From NCBI GenBank assembly GCA_002010925.1, contig MTLR01000002.1, positions 1 through 11,841 of the forward strand: a stretch of DNA of 11,841 nt, read 5' to 3'. Source of the stretch: Candidatus Bathyarchaeota archaeon JdFR-04 (GTDB lineage: Archaea > Thermoproteota > Bathyarchaeia > Bathyarchaeales > UBA233). Positions 1-6,375 of the stretch are shown here, in pieces. How positions within the stretch are numbered: position 1 is the stretch's first letter; each line of letters starts with the position of its first letter. The position numbers and the translations under genes are program-made. The notes under the pieces are model-generated. The model was not told the origin of the DNA, ran no database searches, and saw nothing but the letters and a program-made list of their open reading frames with translations.

Positions 1-113
1 ACATCTTCGTTTTGTAATAGCTCCTTCTGTAGCAAATTGCACAGAGTATGTCCTGCATCTTCAACTTCCATTTCTAACTCATTCTTCGTTTTCCTCAATA
101 TAGTCACTTTCAA
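1..113 (-). CDS. rpoL: DNA-directed RNA polymerase subunit L (Rpo11), 3' part missing
   Basis: Archaeal counterpart of eukaryotic Rpb11/AC19. It forms the alpha-like heterodimer with Rpo3 that nucleates polymerase assembly. I translated the minus strand from a TTG at 113 and obtained 37 codons before the window edge. The protein begins MKVTILRKTKNELEMEVED and continues with AGHTLCNLLQKELL, matching the family's first beta strands and its 'HTL.NLL' helix. The start is fixed by a strong Shine-Dalgarno GGAGGG 7 nt upstream, which overlaps the stop codon of csl4. The two genes are therefore almost certainly cotranscribed and translationally coupled. A GTG two codons later is the only nearby alternative. 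The Csl4-Rpo11 pairing is a known archaeal neighbourhood. The C-terminal half lies outside the window. Confidence 0.9.
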   Translation of the reverse strand, partial: MKVTILRKTKNELEMEVEDAGHTLCNLLQKELLQNED

Positions 114-119
114 GGAACT

Positions 120-125
120 CCCTCC
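120..125 (-). promoter_or_regulatory. Shine-Dalgarno of rpoL overlapping the csl4 stop
   Basis: GGAGGG on the minus strand lies 6-7 nt before the TTG at 113, and its first G is the last base of the csl4 TAG stop. It is a near-perfect complement to the archaeal 16S 3' end. It decides the TTG start of rpoL and suggests that ribosomes terminating on csl4 re-initiate on rpoL. Confidence 0.8.
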
Positions 126-694
126 TAACGGATCCCTTTACCATAATCAAGCGCCACTTTACGTTTTTCAGTTTTACCACACTTCAAACATGAAAGCCTT
201 TGTTTGCGTTTTTCAAGCATAGTCCCGCAGTTAGAACAAAAGGCGTACACCACACCTAGGTTTTTATCATTAGTTGAGAGATGGTAAGTTAGGTTTAACA
301 AGCTTATTACCCTCGCTCGAATAATGTCGCCCGGCTTACAAACATCATACATCGTTTCAACATACCCTCGGGAAACATCAGAAATATGCAAAGCCCCGGT
401 GAAGAAGCCTGATAGGCGACGGCGTCCAATTTTGAAGATTCGTATAACTGCTAACTTGTTAGTGACGCTGGTGACTTGTCCTAATACTATGCTCCCTACG
501 CGTGGAACGTTTGCAGGATGAGTTGAGGGATATACGTAAACCTTTTTGTTAAGCATGTCAAGTAGGGCTGTACCTACAATTTTAGAATAGATTATCCCAT
601 TCTTTACGTAGGTTCCAGCTCCAGGGGTGAATTCTTCGATAACCCCTAATTTTTCTCCAGGAGTAACGAATAATCCACTTCTCCTTTCACTCAA
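125..694 (-). CDS. csl4: Exosome RNA-binding subunit Csl4
   Basis: Cap subunit of the archaeal RNA exosome. It sits on the Rrp41-Rrp42 hexamer and helps feed RNA into the 3'-5' phosphorolytic core; in archaea it also contacts DnaG. The 189-residue protein shows the three expected parts. There is a short N-terminal domain (about residues 5-55, with LFVTPGEKLGVIEEF and TYVKNGIIYS), an S1 domain (about 66-145, with GSIVLGQV and GALHISDVS), and a C-terminal zinc ribbon with Cys153, 156, 169 and 172 (CSNC...CLKC). Length is normal for the family. The start is a TTG at 694 with AAGGAG about 10 nt upstream. An ATG at 698 is in another frame and stops at once. It is coupled to rpoL downstream. Upstream lies a 197-nt divergent spacer facing a membrane-protein gene. 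No clear TATA box was identified for this direction. Confidence 0.95.
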   Translation of the reverse strand: MSERRSGLFVTPGEKLGVIEEFTPGAGTYVKNGIIYSKIVGTALLDMLNKKVYVYPSTHPANVPRVGSIVLGQVTSVTNKLAVIRIFKIGRRRLSGFFTGALHISDVSRGYVETMYDVCKPGDIIRARVISLLNLTYHLSTNDKNLGVVYAFCSNCGTMLEKRKQRLSCLKCGKTEKRKVALDYGKGIR

Positions 695-736
695 ACATTA
701 CAAGCTCCTTGTTGCAGCTTCTTAATGCATAGGAGT

Positions 737-858
737 GGAAACTAACTGATGATTGTCGAAGTTTCCTTTTCTATTTCTTCTCCACTTCGCAATAAACCTT
801 TTGATTCTTATCCCGGAAGACTTTAAGATGCGTTGAAAGTTCTTTTTGGAAACTTCAA
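737..858. repeat. Inverted/direct repeat cluster in the csl4/membrane-protein spacer
   Basis: Three related copies occur in the divergent spacer: GGAAACT at 737-743, GAAGTTTCC at 758-766 (inverted) and GGAAACTTC at 848-856. The first two form a 7-bp stem with a 14-16 nt loop. The second and third are a perfect 9-bp inverted pair 81 nt apart. The third copy also sits inside a local imperfect inverted repeat, TTGAAAGTT (833-841) against AACTTCAA (851-858), which ends just before the TATA box at 860. These could be regulator-binding sites or chance repeats in AT-rich DNA; nothing here shows which. Apart from these and the promoter, I see nothing else in the 695-891 spacer. Confidence 0.4.
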
Positions 859-859
859 G

Positions 860-867
860 TTTAAATA
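860..867 (+). promoter_or_regulatory. TATA box for the MscS-related membrane-protein gene
   Basis: TTTAAATA at 860-867 has its centre about 28 nt before the ATG at 892, the usual TATA-to-start distance for an archaeal leaderless or very short-leader transcript. No good Shine-Dalgarno lies before the ATG (only a weak AGGTG at 874-878), consistent with leaderless initiation. The transcription start itself is inferred. Confidence 0.6.
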
Positions 868-891
868 CTTCCAAGGTGCTAATTTCAAAAT

Positions 892-1605
892 ATGTGGCTC
901 GAAAACTTCTTAAACAGTTTAGCTATCAATATCGCAGACATGCTCCCAAGAGTTGCGGGAGCAGTAGTAGCGCTAATCATAGGCTGGATTGCTGGTCAAG
1001 CATTAGGCAAGGCTATTTCAAAGCTTTTGGATAAGGCTGGAGTTGATGATGCCTTACGCAAGACCCTTGTGGGGAAAACATTAGAGCGTTCAGGGATAAC
1101 CTGTGTCGGCTTCTTTGACTTAGTAGTGCGTTGGTTCGTTTACCTAGTGGCGATATTTGCAGCTGTGGACATTCTACAAATCACAGTACTAAGTGGATAC
1201 ATGAACATGGTGGTATCCTACCTTCCTAGCTTCATCGCTGGCATAGTTATATTTGTCGTTGGCTTCATAATAATCGACTACGTCGCCGATTTCATTAAAC
1301 AATTAGGCGAAGAAGCCGAAATCGCCTATTCAAGAATTTTCGCCGACGGATTGAGGCTTTTCCTTTACGGAGTTGTTACCATACTAGCGCTTTCCCAAAT
1401 GAAAATAGACGTCAGCATTCTCTATGTGTTCGCTAACGCACTGGCATGGGGAATCGCCATAGGCGTTGGCGTTGGACTAGGCATAGCCTTCGGATGGGGC
1501 TTTAAAGATGCCGTAGCCGAAAACTCCAAAAAATGGATAAAATCATGGACAGAGTCAATCGAAAGGCTAGAGAAGGCAAGGTCTACTCAGGAAAAAGAAA
1601 AATAA
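892..1605 (+). CDS. Small membrane protein with conserved TM-helix repeat, MscS-related
   Basis: A 237-residue integral membrane protein with about five hydrophobic segments at roughly residues 18-40, 76-97, 107-133, 153-170 and 178-203. The first segment plus the following amphipathic stretch (LIIGWIAGQALGKAISKLL, then AGVDDAL) matches the 'conserved TM helix' signature found in MscS-related proteins. The final glycine-rich helix (AIGVGVGLGIAFGWG) resembles the pore-lining TM3 of small mechanosensitive channels. The soluble beta domain that follows TM3 in true MscS is absent. Instead the protein ends in a short charged tail (about 206-237), so channel function is only a possibility. It is the only plus-strand gene in the window, with its own TATA box and probably a leaderless mRNA. 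It is convergent with the METTL5-like gene (37-nt gap) and divergent from csl4. Confidence 0.75.
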   Translation: MWLENFLNSLAINIADMLPRVAGAVVALIIGWIAGQALGKAISKLLDKAGVDDALRKTLVGKTLERSGITCVGFFDLVVRWFVYLVAIFAAVDILQITVLSGYMNMVVSYLPSFIAGIVIFVVGFIIIDYVADFIKQLGEEAEIAYSRIFADGLRLFLYGVVTILALSQMKIDVSILYVFANALAWGIAIGVGVGLGIAFGWGFKDAVAENSKKWIKSWTESIERLEKARSTQEKEK

Positions 1606-1613
1606 ACAAAAAG
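1591..1613 (-). terminator. U-rich terminator of the rpl10e-ppsA-dph2-METTL5-like unit
   Basis: On the minus strand, about 30-50 nt beyond the METTL5-like stop, the transcript would contain a run of U5, U3, U5 and U5 tracts broken by single bases. Such U-rich tracts without a needed hairpin are typical archaeal termination signals. It overlaps the last codons of the convergent membrane-protein gene. For plus-strand transcription the best candidate is a much weaker T5 tract near 1646-1650. Confidence 0.45.
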
Positions 1614-1642
1614 AAGAGACTTCAACAAATCTTGAAATTCCC

Positions 1643-2260
1643 TTATTTTTCTATCACATATAGATCTACAGGAAATTCATGTCTTTGTTTTCGATGAAAA
1701 TAGAACATGTATGGGATAGCCATTCGCATTGGATGAATAGCTTTTATTTTTCCACCATGCGTCGTAATGAACTTGATTAGAAACGATGATGTGGTTACTT
1801 TTCCTCTTTTATGAAGTGAAAAGACAATATTGCCAAGTTTTAGGGCGCTTTCCAGAAATTTTGTGTCAGCTTTTCTTTTTTGAACACCGAAGGGCGGGTT
1901 TTGGAGAATTGTGTCGAATTTTCCTCTTATAGTGTGAATATCAGAAGCAACCCACTGTGTTTTCTCTTGCATTTTTGCCTTTTCTGCGTTTCTCTGCGCC
2001 GTTCTTATTGCTGTTGTATCGATATCTACGCCTATTGCTTGTTTAGCTCCCAAGAAGGCTGCTCCTATAGCTAGTCTTCCAGTTCCGCATCCTAGGTCCA
2101 GAATTGCTTTTCCGATTATTGCGTTGTAGGTATAAGCTGCTAAGTATAGAATTTCGGCTGCTAGGTCCGCTGGGATTGTGTATTGTTCTAGGCTTGGTTT
2201 TGGTGACGGATGAGGCGCTAACTGGTTTAGGAGTTTCTTGAGAGTTAGTTTCCGAACCAT
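1643..2260 (-). CDS. METTL5-like adenine-N6 methyltransferase (COG2263 type)
   Basis: SAM-dependent Rossmann-fold methyltransferase of the archaeal METTL5-like family. The human relative makes m6A in 18S rRNA as a complex with TRMT112; for the archaeal protein rRNA is the likely substrate, by inference. Numbering from the chosen ATG (205 residues): LEQYTIPADLAAEIL at 24-38 is the family's N-terminal signature, DLGCGTG at 55-61 is the SAM loop (motif I), GVDID at 77-81 is the acidic strand-2 motif, and NPPFG at 121-125 is the catalytic motif of N6-adenine methylases. The C-terminus (AIPYMFYFHRKQRHEFPV) also fits. The open frame extends 8 codons further to a TTG at 2284, with another ATG at 2272. 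I prefer the ATG at 2260 because relatives begin close to the KL..LL..L.PHP motif. It overlaps the dph2 3' end by 16 nt, so the two are coupled. No clear Shine-Dalgarno discriminates among the starts. Confidence 0.87.
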   Translation of the reverse strand: MVRKLTLKKLLNQLAPHPSPKPSLEQYTIPADLAAEILYLAAYTYNAIIGKAILDLGCGTGRLAIGAAFLGAKQAIGVDIDTTAIRTAQRNAEKAKMQEKTQWVASDIHTIRGKFDTILQNPPFGVQKRKADTKFLESALKLGNIVFSLHKRGKVTTSSFLIKFITTHGGKIKAIHPMRMAIPYMFYFHRKQRHEFPVDLYVIEK

Positions 2261-3246
2261 CCGTCGCTGCATAGTTGTTCCCAAGATTTTTCGCCCAGCA
2301 CCACAGCCGCCTCCTTAGGCGTTAGCACAGGTTTATGGAACTTTGAAGTTTCATCTAACCCAACTCTAGGGCAAGCAGTGTTGACATAGGCTTCTAAAGT
2401 TGGAAATTGCAGTAACGCTTCAGGAGTTATCTCCCTTATAGCAAGTAAAAAGACGCTTTTCCCAGCTTTGGAAAGTTTTTCCTTAAGGATTAGTGCTGTT
2501 TCCATTTGTTTTTGGCCAATCTTTAAACCTAAGAGTACCCCGAAGTTTTTCGCCTCTTTGGCTTCTTCTATGGCTGTCCATCGTTGGTTGACTATTTTTT
2601 TGGCTTCCTTTTCGATAGTAAAGGCTGTTTTTTGGTAGGGATTTGCTACTATGGTAGGTTTTCGAGTGGCTAGTTCTACTCCTATTGCGTGGAAGCGTCC
2701 GCCACCTAAAAAGAGGAACGCTTCAACTTCCTTTGCCACGGCTTTTGCATTACTATAATCGCATCCGATTACCTGTCCAGCATGAGGTAGCTTTCCAGAG
2801 TCGCCTATTGCTACGGTTTTACCACACCCAAGAAGTATTTCTTTTGCTTTTTCCAGCATATGAACGTGCTGTACAGTGGTTACTAACCCGATTTTTCCAT
2901 AATTTTCCAGTAGCGGAATTGTTTTTTCAACGGATTTCTCAATGTCCAAGTTCGCTCTTGCTTCTATATAAAGGGTTGGAATTCTCTCATGTTTTACCAT
3001 TTTGGTGTGTCCAAAGTGGATAATGAGGTCAACTCCTAGGCTTTCCGCATCTTGTAAGGCAAGATCACATGCACCATAACATGGGTCAGCAGATATTACC
3101 GGTAAAATTCCCAGCTTTTGAAGTCTTCTTGCCAAACGTATAGCTTCAGGTTTCAACCCTTCCGGAAGCTGTAACAAAACGGTTTTTGCCTCAAGCTTTG
3201 TTATTTCCCGTTTCAGCCGTTCTTCCTCAAAATCGAAAGTTCTCAA
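2245..3246 (-). CDS. dph2: Diphthamide synthase Dph2 (2-(3-amino-3-carboxypropyl)histidine synthase)
   Basis: Catalyses the first step of diphthamide formation on elongation factor 2. It is a non-classical radical-SAM enzyme in which a [4Fe-4S] cluster cleaves SAM to a 3-amino-3-carboxypropyl radical that is added to the target histidine. Archaea use a homodimer. The 333-residue length is typical. The three cluster cysteines fall in the expected motifs, one per domain: DPCYGACD (Cys60, with Cys56 nearby), IGCDYSN (Cys162) and NTACPRVG (Cys292). QLPEGL at 26-31 and FLGGGRFHAIG at 179-189 are further family landmarks. The start is a TTG at 3246 with GAGGT 7 nt upstream; the next methionine is residue 83, too late. 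It lies 53 nt after ppsA and overlaps the METTL5-like gene. Confidence 0.95.
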   Translation of the reverse strand: MRTFDFEEERLKREITKLEAKTVLLQLPEGLKPEAIRLARRLQKLGILPVISADPCYGACDLALQDAESLGVDLIIHFGHTKMVKHERIPTLYIEARANLDIEKSVEKTIPLLENYGKIGLVTTVQHVHMLEKAKEILLGCGKTVAIGDSGKLPHAGQVIGCDYSNAKAVAKEVEAFLFLGGGRFHAIGVELATRKPTIVANPYQKTAFTIEKEAKKIVNQRWTAIEEAKEAKNFGVLLGLKIGQKQMETALILKEKLSKAGKSVFLLAIREITPEALLQFPTLEAYVNTACPRVGLDETSKFHKPVLTPKEAAVVLGEKSWEQLCSDGWFGN

Positions 3247-3299
3247 AATAGAAACCTCTTTAATTTAATTTAGGAGAAAGGAAAATCATTTTTTAGGAG

Positions 3300-5741
3300 C
3301 TATTCCCATTGAGGCGCCCATTCTTGTCGTGACCTTCGAGTTTTACGTCCCAAAGAACGCCCACGTAATTCAGCCATCCCTTCCAACAATATCTTATGCT
3401 CTATGCTAGCTACGAGTTGACGGGTACTTATAACGGCGTCCGCATTTACTGATATACTGTCTATCCCACATCGCACAAGGAACTCCGTGAAGTCAGGTAG
3501 GTTGGACGGCCCTTCACCACATATGGAAACGGTGCATCCGTTTTCGTGAGCCACCTGGATTAGGTGAGCGATTATTCGTTTTACGGCTGGATCTCTTTCA
3601 TCAAAGTATCCCATTTGTCCCAATCGTTCTGAGTCACGATCAATCATAAGGATTCCTTGGGTCATGTCGTTGGACCCTATGGAAAAGCCGTCGCAGAGCT
3701 TTGAAAATTTATCAGCCAAAATAGCTATTGACGGTGTTTCTGCCATGAACCAGACTTGAAAATCTCTAGTGTGTTCTAACCCTTCTTCCCGCATTATTTG
3801 GAGGCATCTTTCGGCTTCCCAGAGAGTTCGAATCATTGGTAGCATAACCCAGACGTTTTTTAATCCCCATTCTTCGCGGCATTTTTTTATTGCTTGACAT
3901 TCTAACCGGAAAGCCTTTTCATACCATTTGCTTATATAACGACTTGCCCCTCGCCATCCTAACATAGGGTTTGCTTCCTCGATTTCGTATTTTTCTCCGC
4001 CTTTAAGTTCACGGTATTCATTGGTTTTAAAATCGCTGAATCGGACTACTACAGGGCGAGGTTGAATGGCCCTAGCGACTGTGGAGATGCCTTCAGCAAG
4101 CTTATCAACAAACTTCTGCGCTTGTCCGGTTTCCAGAAGGTAAAGTGGATGTTCGCCGATATAACTGGCCAATATGAACTCAATTCGCATCAATCCTATT
4201 CCATCGAAAGGCAAATGCTTATAATCCTCAATTTTTTCTGGGACGCCAAGGTTCATGTATATTTTTGTGGCAGTTACTGGTGCTTGCTGAACCATTGCTC
4301 CAGCAATGGTTATTGTAGGCGTAGTTTTTGAAGTTGGAGTTAGGGTGGGCAGTCTGCCTTCATAGACCACCCCGCTTCGAGCATCTACGGTGTATTCCTT
4401 TCCAGTTTCCATTGTTTTGGTTGCTGTTTCTGTTCCCACCACACAGGGTATCCCTAACTCGCGGCTCACTATAGCGGCGTGGCAGGTCACTCCTCCCTTA
4501 TCCGTTACTATGGCGCTTGCCATTTTCATGTAAGGGACAAAGTCAGGATTTGTCATAATTGTTACGAGAATGTCGCCTTTTTGCATCATCTTTGTAGCTT
4601 CATCTGGGGAGAAAACAATTTTAGCTTTACCTACTCCTATGTCACGTTTTCCAGCGGATATTCCCTTTGCTACCACTTTAAGTTCTGCAGCTGGCTTAAA
4701 ACCTACTGCCTCAGGTTTCTCAGCTTCCACTTTTCTCATGCTCCAAACGGTTTCAGGTCTTGACTGGACTATGAAGATATTATCAGGAAAAGAAGCATCT
4801 CTTTCAATTGCCCATTCAATGTCTTGGGGCTTCCCATAATGCTCTTCTATTTTTTTACCCAGCTCTGCCAGTTTAACTATTTCCTCGTCGGTTAGGCATG
4901 GTTGAGCTTGTCTTTCGGGTGAAACCTCTAAATGAACGGTTTTTCCTGTTTCTGGATCCCGAATATATTCCACGGTTTTCTTGCCAATTCGTTTTTCCAG
5001 TATTTTTAGCGTTTTCTTGTCCACTATATAGTCGTCGGGCGTCACCGCTCCGGAAACAACGGACTCGCCCAGCCCGTAGTTTCCCTCAATCACTATTTTG
5101 CTCGGGTCCCCTGTAACGGGATCGATGGTGAACATTACTCCGGCGGCTCGAGAGTTCACCATTCTTTGGACACCAACGCTTATCAAAACTTTCTCGTGAG
5201 GAAAACCTTTCTGAGTACGGTAGAAGATGGCCCTAGGCGTGAAGAGGCTTGACCAGCACTTAACAGTTTTTTCTAAAAGTTCGTCGACTCCTTTCACGTT
5301 TAGGAAAGTTTCTTGTTGTCCTGCAAAAGAGGCGTCAGGTAAATCTTCAGCTGTGGCGCTAGAACGGACAGCAACAAACACTTCAGATGTGTTTGTTCTC
5401 ATGTTCAGCTGAGCATAGGCATTACGTATTGCTTCTTCTATTTCTTTTGGCATTGGTGTGGATTCAATAAGTTCCCGGATCTTCCTTGAGGCTTCCTCGT
5501 ACTGTTGTGGATTATTCATATCTGTGACTGTTTCTTGAATTATGCCATATATTTTCTGAGCTATCCCGGTTCCTTCGATGAACTTTCGATAAGCATAAGC
5601 GGTTATGGCAAATCCTGGCGGAACAGGAATACCCGCCTTTATCATTTCACCTAGGTTAGCGTTTTTTCCTCCAACTATTGGCACGTCTTCTTTTCTGAGC
5701 TCTTCAAACCATAGAACTAGCTCCTTTCTTTCTTCGTTCAC
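3300..5741 (-). CDS. ppsA: Phosphoenolpyruvate synthase (pyruvate, water dikinase)
   Basis: Converts pyruvate + ATP + water to PEP + AMP + phosphate in the cytosol, the entry to gluconeogenesis; some archaea may also run it glycolytically. The 813-residue protein has the full three-domain layout. The N-terminal ATP-grasp pyruvate/PEP-dikinase domain (about 10-335) includes IVGGKNANLGEM and AVRSSATAEDLPDASFAGQQ. The swivelling phosphohistidine domain (about 365-462) has GGVTCHAAIVSRELG, with His421 as the phosphocarrier. The C-terminal TIM-barrel PEP-binding domain (about 490-785) has GIGLMRIEF, FSIGSNDMTQ and ICGEGPS, with Cys741 as the likely acid/base. A Thr/Pro-rich linker (464-490) joins the last two. 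The start is a GTG at 5741 preceded by AAGGGAGA with 10-nt spacing. It sits 32 nt behind rpl10e and probably shares its promoter. The last 20-odd residues form an Arg-rich tail that is unusual for the family. Confidence 0.96.
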   Translation of the reverse strand: MNEERKELVLWFEELRKEDVPIVGGKNANLGEMIKAGIPVPPGFAITAYAYRKFIEGTGIAQKIYGIIQETVTDMNNPQQYEEASRKIRELIESTPMPKEIEEAIRNAYAQLNMRTNTSEVFVAVRSSATAEDLPDASFAGQQETFLNVKGVDELLEKTVKCWSSLFTPRAIFYRTQKGFPHEKVLISVGVQRMVNSRAAGVMFTIDPVTGDPSKIVIEGNYGLGESVVSGAVTPDDYIVDKKTLKILEKRIGKKTVEYIRDPETGKTVHLEVSPERQAQPCLTDEEIVKLAELGKKIEEHYGKPQDIEWAIERDASFPDNIFIVQSRPETVWSMRKVEAEKPEAVGFKPAAELKVVAKGISAGKRDIGVGKAKIVFSPDEATKMMQKGDILVTIMTNPDFVPYMKMASAIVTDKGGVTCHAAIVSRELGIPCVVGTETATKTMETGKEYTVDARSGVVYEGRLPTLTPTSKTTPTITIAGAMVQQAPVTATKIYMNLGVPEKIEDYKHLPFDGIGLMRIEFILASYIGEHPLYLLETGQAQKFVDKLAEGISTVARAIQPRPVVVRFSDFKTNEYRELKGGEKYEIEEANPMLGWRGASRYISKWYEKAFRLECQAIKKCREEWGLKNVWVMLPMIRTLWEAERCLQIMREEGLEHTRDFQVWFMAETPSIAILADKFSKLCDGFSIGSNDMTQGILMIDRDSERLGQMGYFDERDPAVKRIIAHLIQVAHENGCTVSICGEGPSNLPDFTEFLVRCGIDSISVNADAVISTRQLVASIEHKILLEGMAELRGRSLGRKTRRSRQEWAPQWE

Positions 5742-5773
5742 TTATCTTTCTCTCCCTTAACATCCTGAAAAGT

Positions 5774-6274
5774 TTAATCGGGTGAAATTTCCTCTATTAC
5801 AATTCTGCATGGGATGGGAAGTTTAGCTGCGCCCCTTTTTAACGCTTCTTTTGCAGCTTCTATGTGATCAGCGTTAATGTCCACAGTCATTATGGTCTGG
5901 TTTGGTTTTACACGAGCAGCTGTGCTTATTGGCTTACCAAAGGCTCTTCGCATTCCATCTTGAAGCCTATCAGCATGAGCCCCGAAAATCATCTTATTTT
6001 CACGTAGTATAGTGTGTGGGTAAGGTAATATACGTAGACAGTATTCCTTTCCTAATTTTCGGCTTAGGAGCCTGTTCGCTGCTACTCGAGCAGCTTCTAA
6101 CGCATTATGGCGAACCTGTGCTTTTTTCAAGGCGATTAGGCGAGCTTGAAACTGAAATTTTGCGGTTGGGTCGCCCATAGTGAATTTTGTTATTTTTGGC
6201 ATAGGCAGGCTTTTAATATACTCTTTTCTAGTGTAAGGCTGTCCTTTTACTGCCCGGTAATTACGTGCACGCAA
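5774..6274 (-). CDS. rpl10e: 50S ribosomal protein L10e (uL16)
   Basis: Large-subunit protein of the L10e/L16 family, located near the tRNA sites and the peptidyl-transferase cleft. The 166-residue protein contains the characteristic YRAVKGQPYTRKEYIKS N-terminus (6-22), a basic QARLIALKKAQVRHNALE helix region, the RILPYPHTILRENKM segment (about 80-94) and the GAHADRLQDGMRRAFGKP loop (about 98-115). It ends at the usual family length. The TTG at 6274 is chosen because residue 25 is the next methionine and would delete conserved sequence. GGGGAG lies 6 nt upstream. It is preceded by its own TATA box and a palindrome, and followed after 32 nt by ppsA, making it the first gene of a probable rpl10e-ppsA-dph2-METTL5-like transcript. 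Confidence 0.96.
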   Translation of the reverse strand: MRARNYRAVKGQPYTRKEYIKSLPMPKITKFTMGDPTAKFQFQARLIALKKAQVRHNALEAARVAANRLLSRKLGKEYCLRILPYPHTILRENKMIFGAHADRLQDGMRRAFGKPISTAARVKPNQTIMTVDINADHIEAAKEALKRGAAKLPIPCRIVIEEISPD

Positions 6275-6285
6275 TTCTATCTCCC

Positions 6286-6300
6286 CTCTGCATTGCAGAG
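6286..6300. promoter_or_regulatory. Perfect 15-bp palindrome, candidate operator of rpl10e-ppsA
   Basis: CTCTGCATTGCAGAG consists of two perfect 7-bp arms around one central base. It lies just downstream of the rpl10e TATA box and reaches the edge of the Shine-Dalgarno, covering roughly -17 to -3 relative to the expected transcription start. That is a classic repressor position in archaeal promoters. A one-base loop makes an RNA hairpin of the full arms impossible, so DNA binding by a dimeric regulator is the more natural reading. The regulator is unknown. Confidence 0.5.
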
Positions 6301-6303
6301 CCG

Positions 6304-6313
6304 ATATATTTAA
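6304..6313 (-). promoter_or_regulatory. TATA box of the rpl10e-ppsA unit
   Basis: TTAAATATAT on the minus strand, centred about 35 nt before the rpl10e TTG. A start 25-27 nt downstream would give a leader of about 10 nt that just includes the GGGGAG ribosome-binding site. No strong BRE is obvious upstream. Confidence 0.6.
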
Positions 6314-6351
6314 GGAGTTCGTTTGTTAAAAGCTTAATTACTGTTATGAAA

Positions 6352-6369
6352 CTAGAATACTGTTTCTAG
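6352..6369 (-). terminator. Small hairpin after the dCTP-deaminase-like gene, possible terminator
   Basis: CTAGAA and TTCTAG form a 6-bp stem around a 6-nt loop, beginning 7 nt past the stop codon. Only a short T4 follows, about 25 nt further on. It may help end the dcd-like transcript or stabilise its 3' end, but it is weak. Confidence 0.3.
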
Positions 6370-6375
6370 GTAAAT

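Noticed and set aside
226..237. Second four-cysteine knuckle of Pus10 (protein residues 226-237) as a novel domain
   Set aside because: From memory of other archaeal Pus10 proteins, a similar C..C.G.GC..C knuckle precedes the catalytic domain, so it is a normal family feature. The coordinates given are protein residues, not window bases.
746..800. CTGATGA at 746-752 as a C box of a C/D-box small RNA in the spacer
   Set aside because: The base before TGATGA is C rather than a purine, and no CTGA D box lies at a suitable distance. Not supported.
2685..3023. 112-codon plus-strand open frame opposite dph2
   Set aside because: Antisense to dph2, whose cluster cysteines confirm the minus-strand frame. 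Translation looks random.
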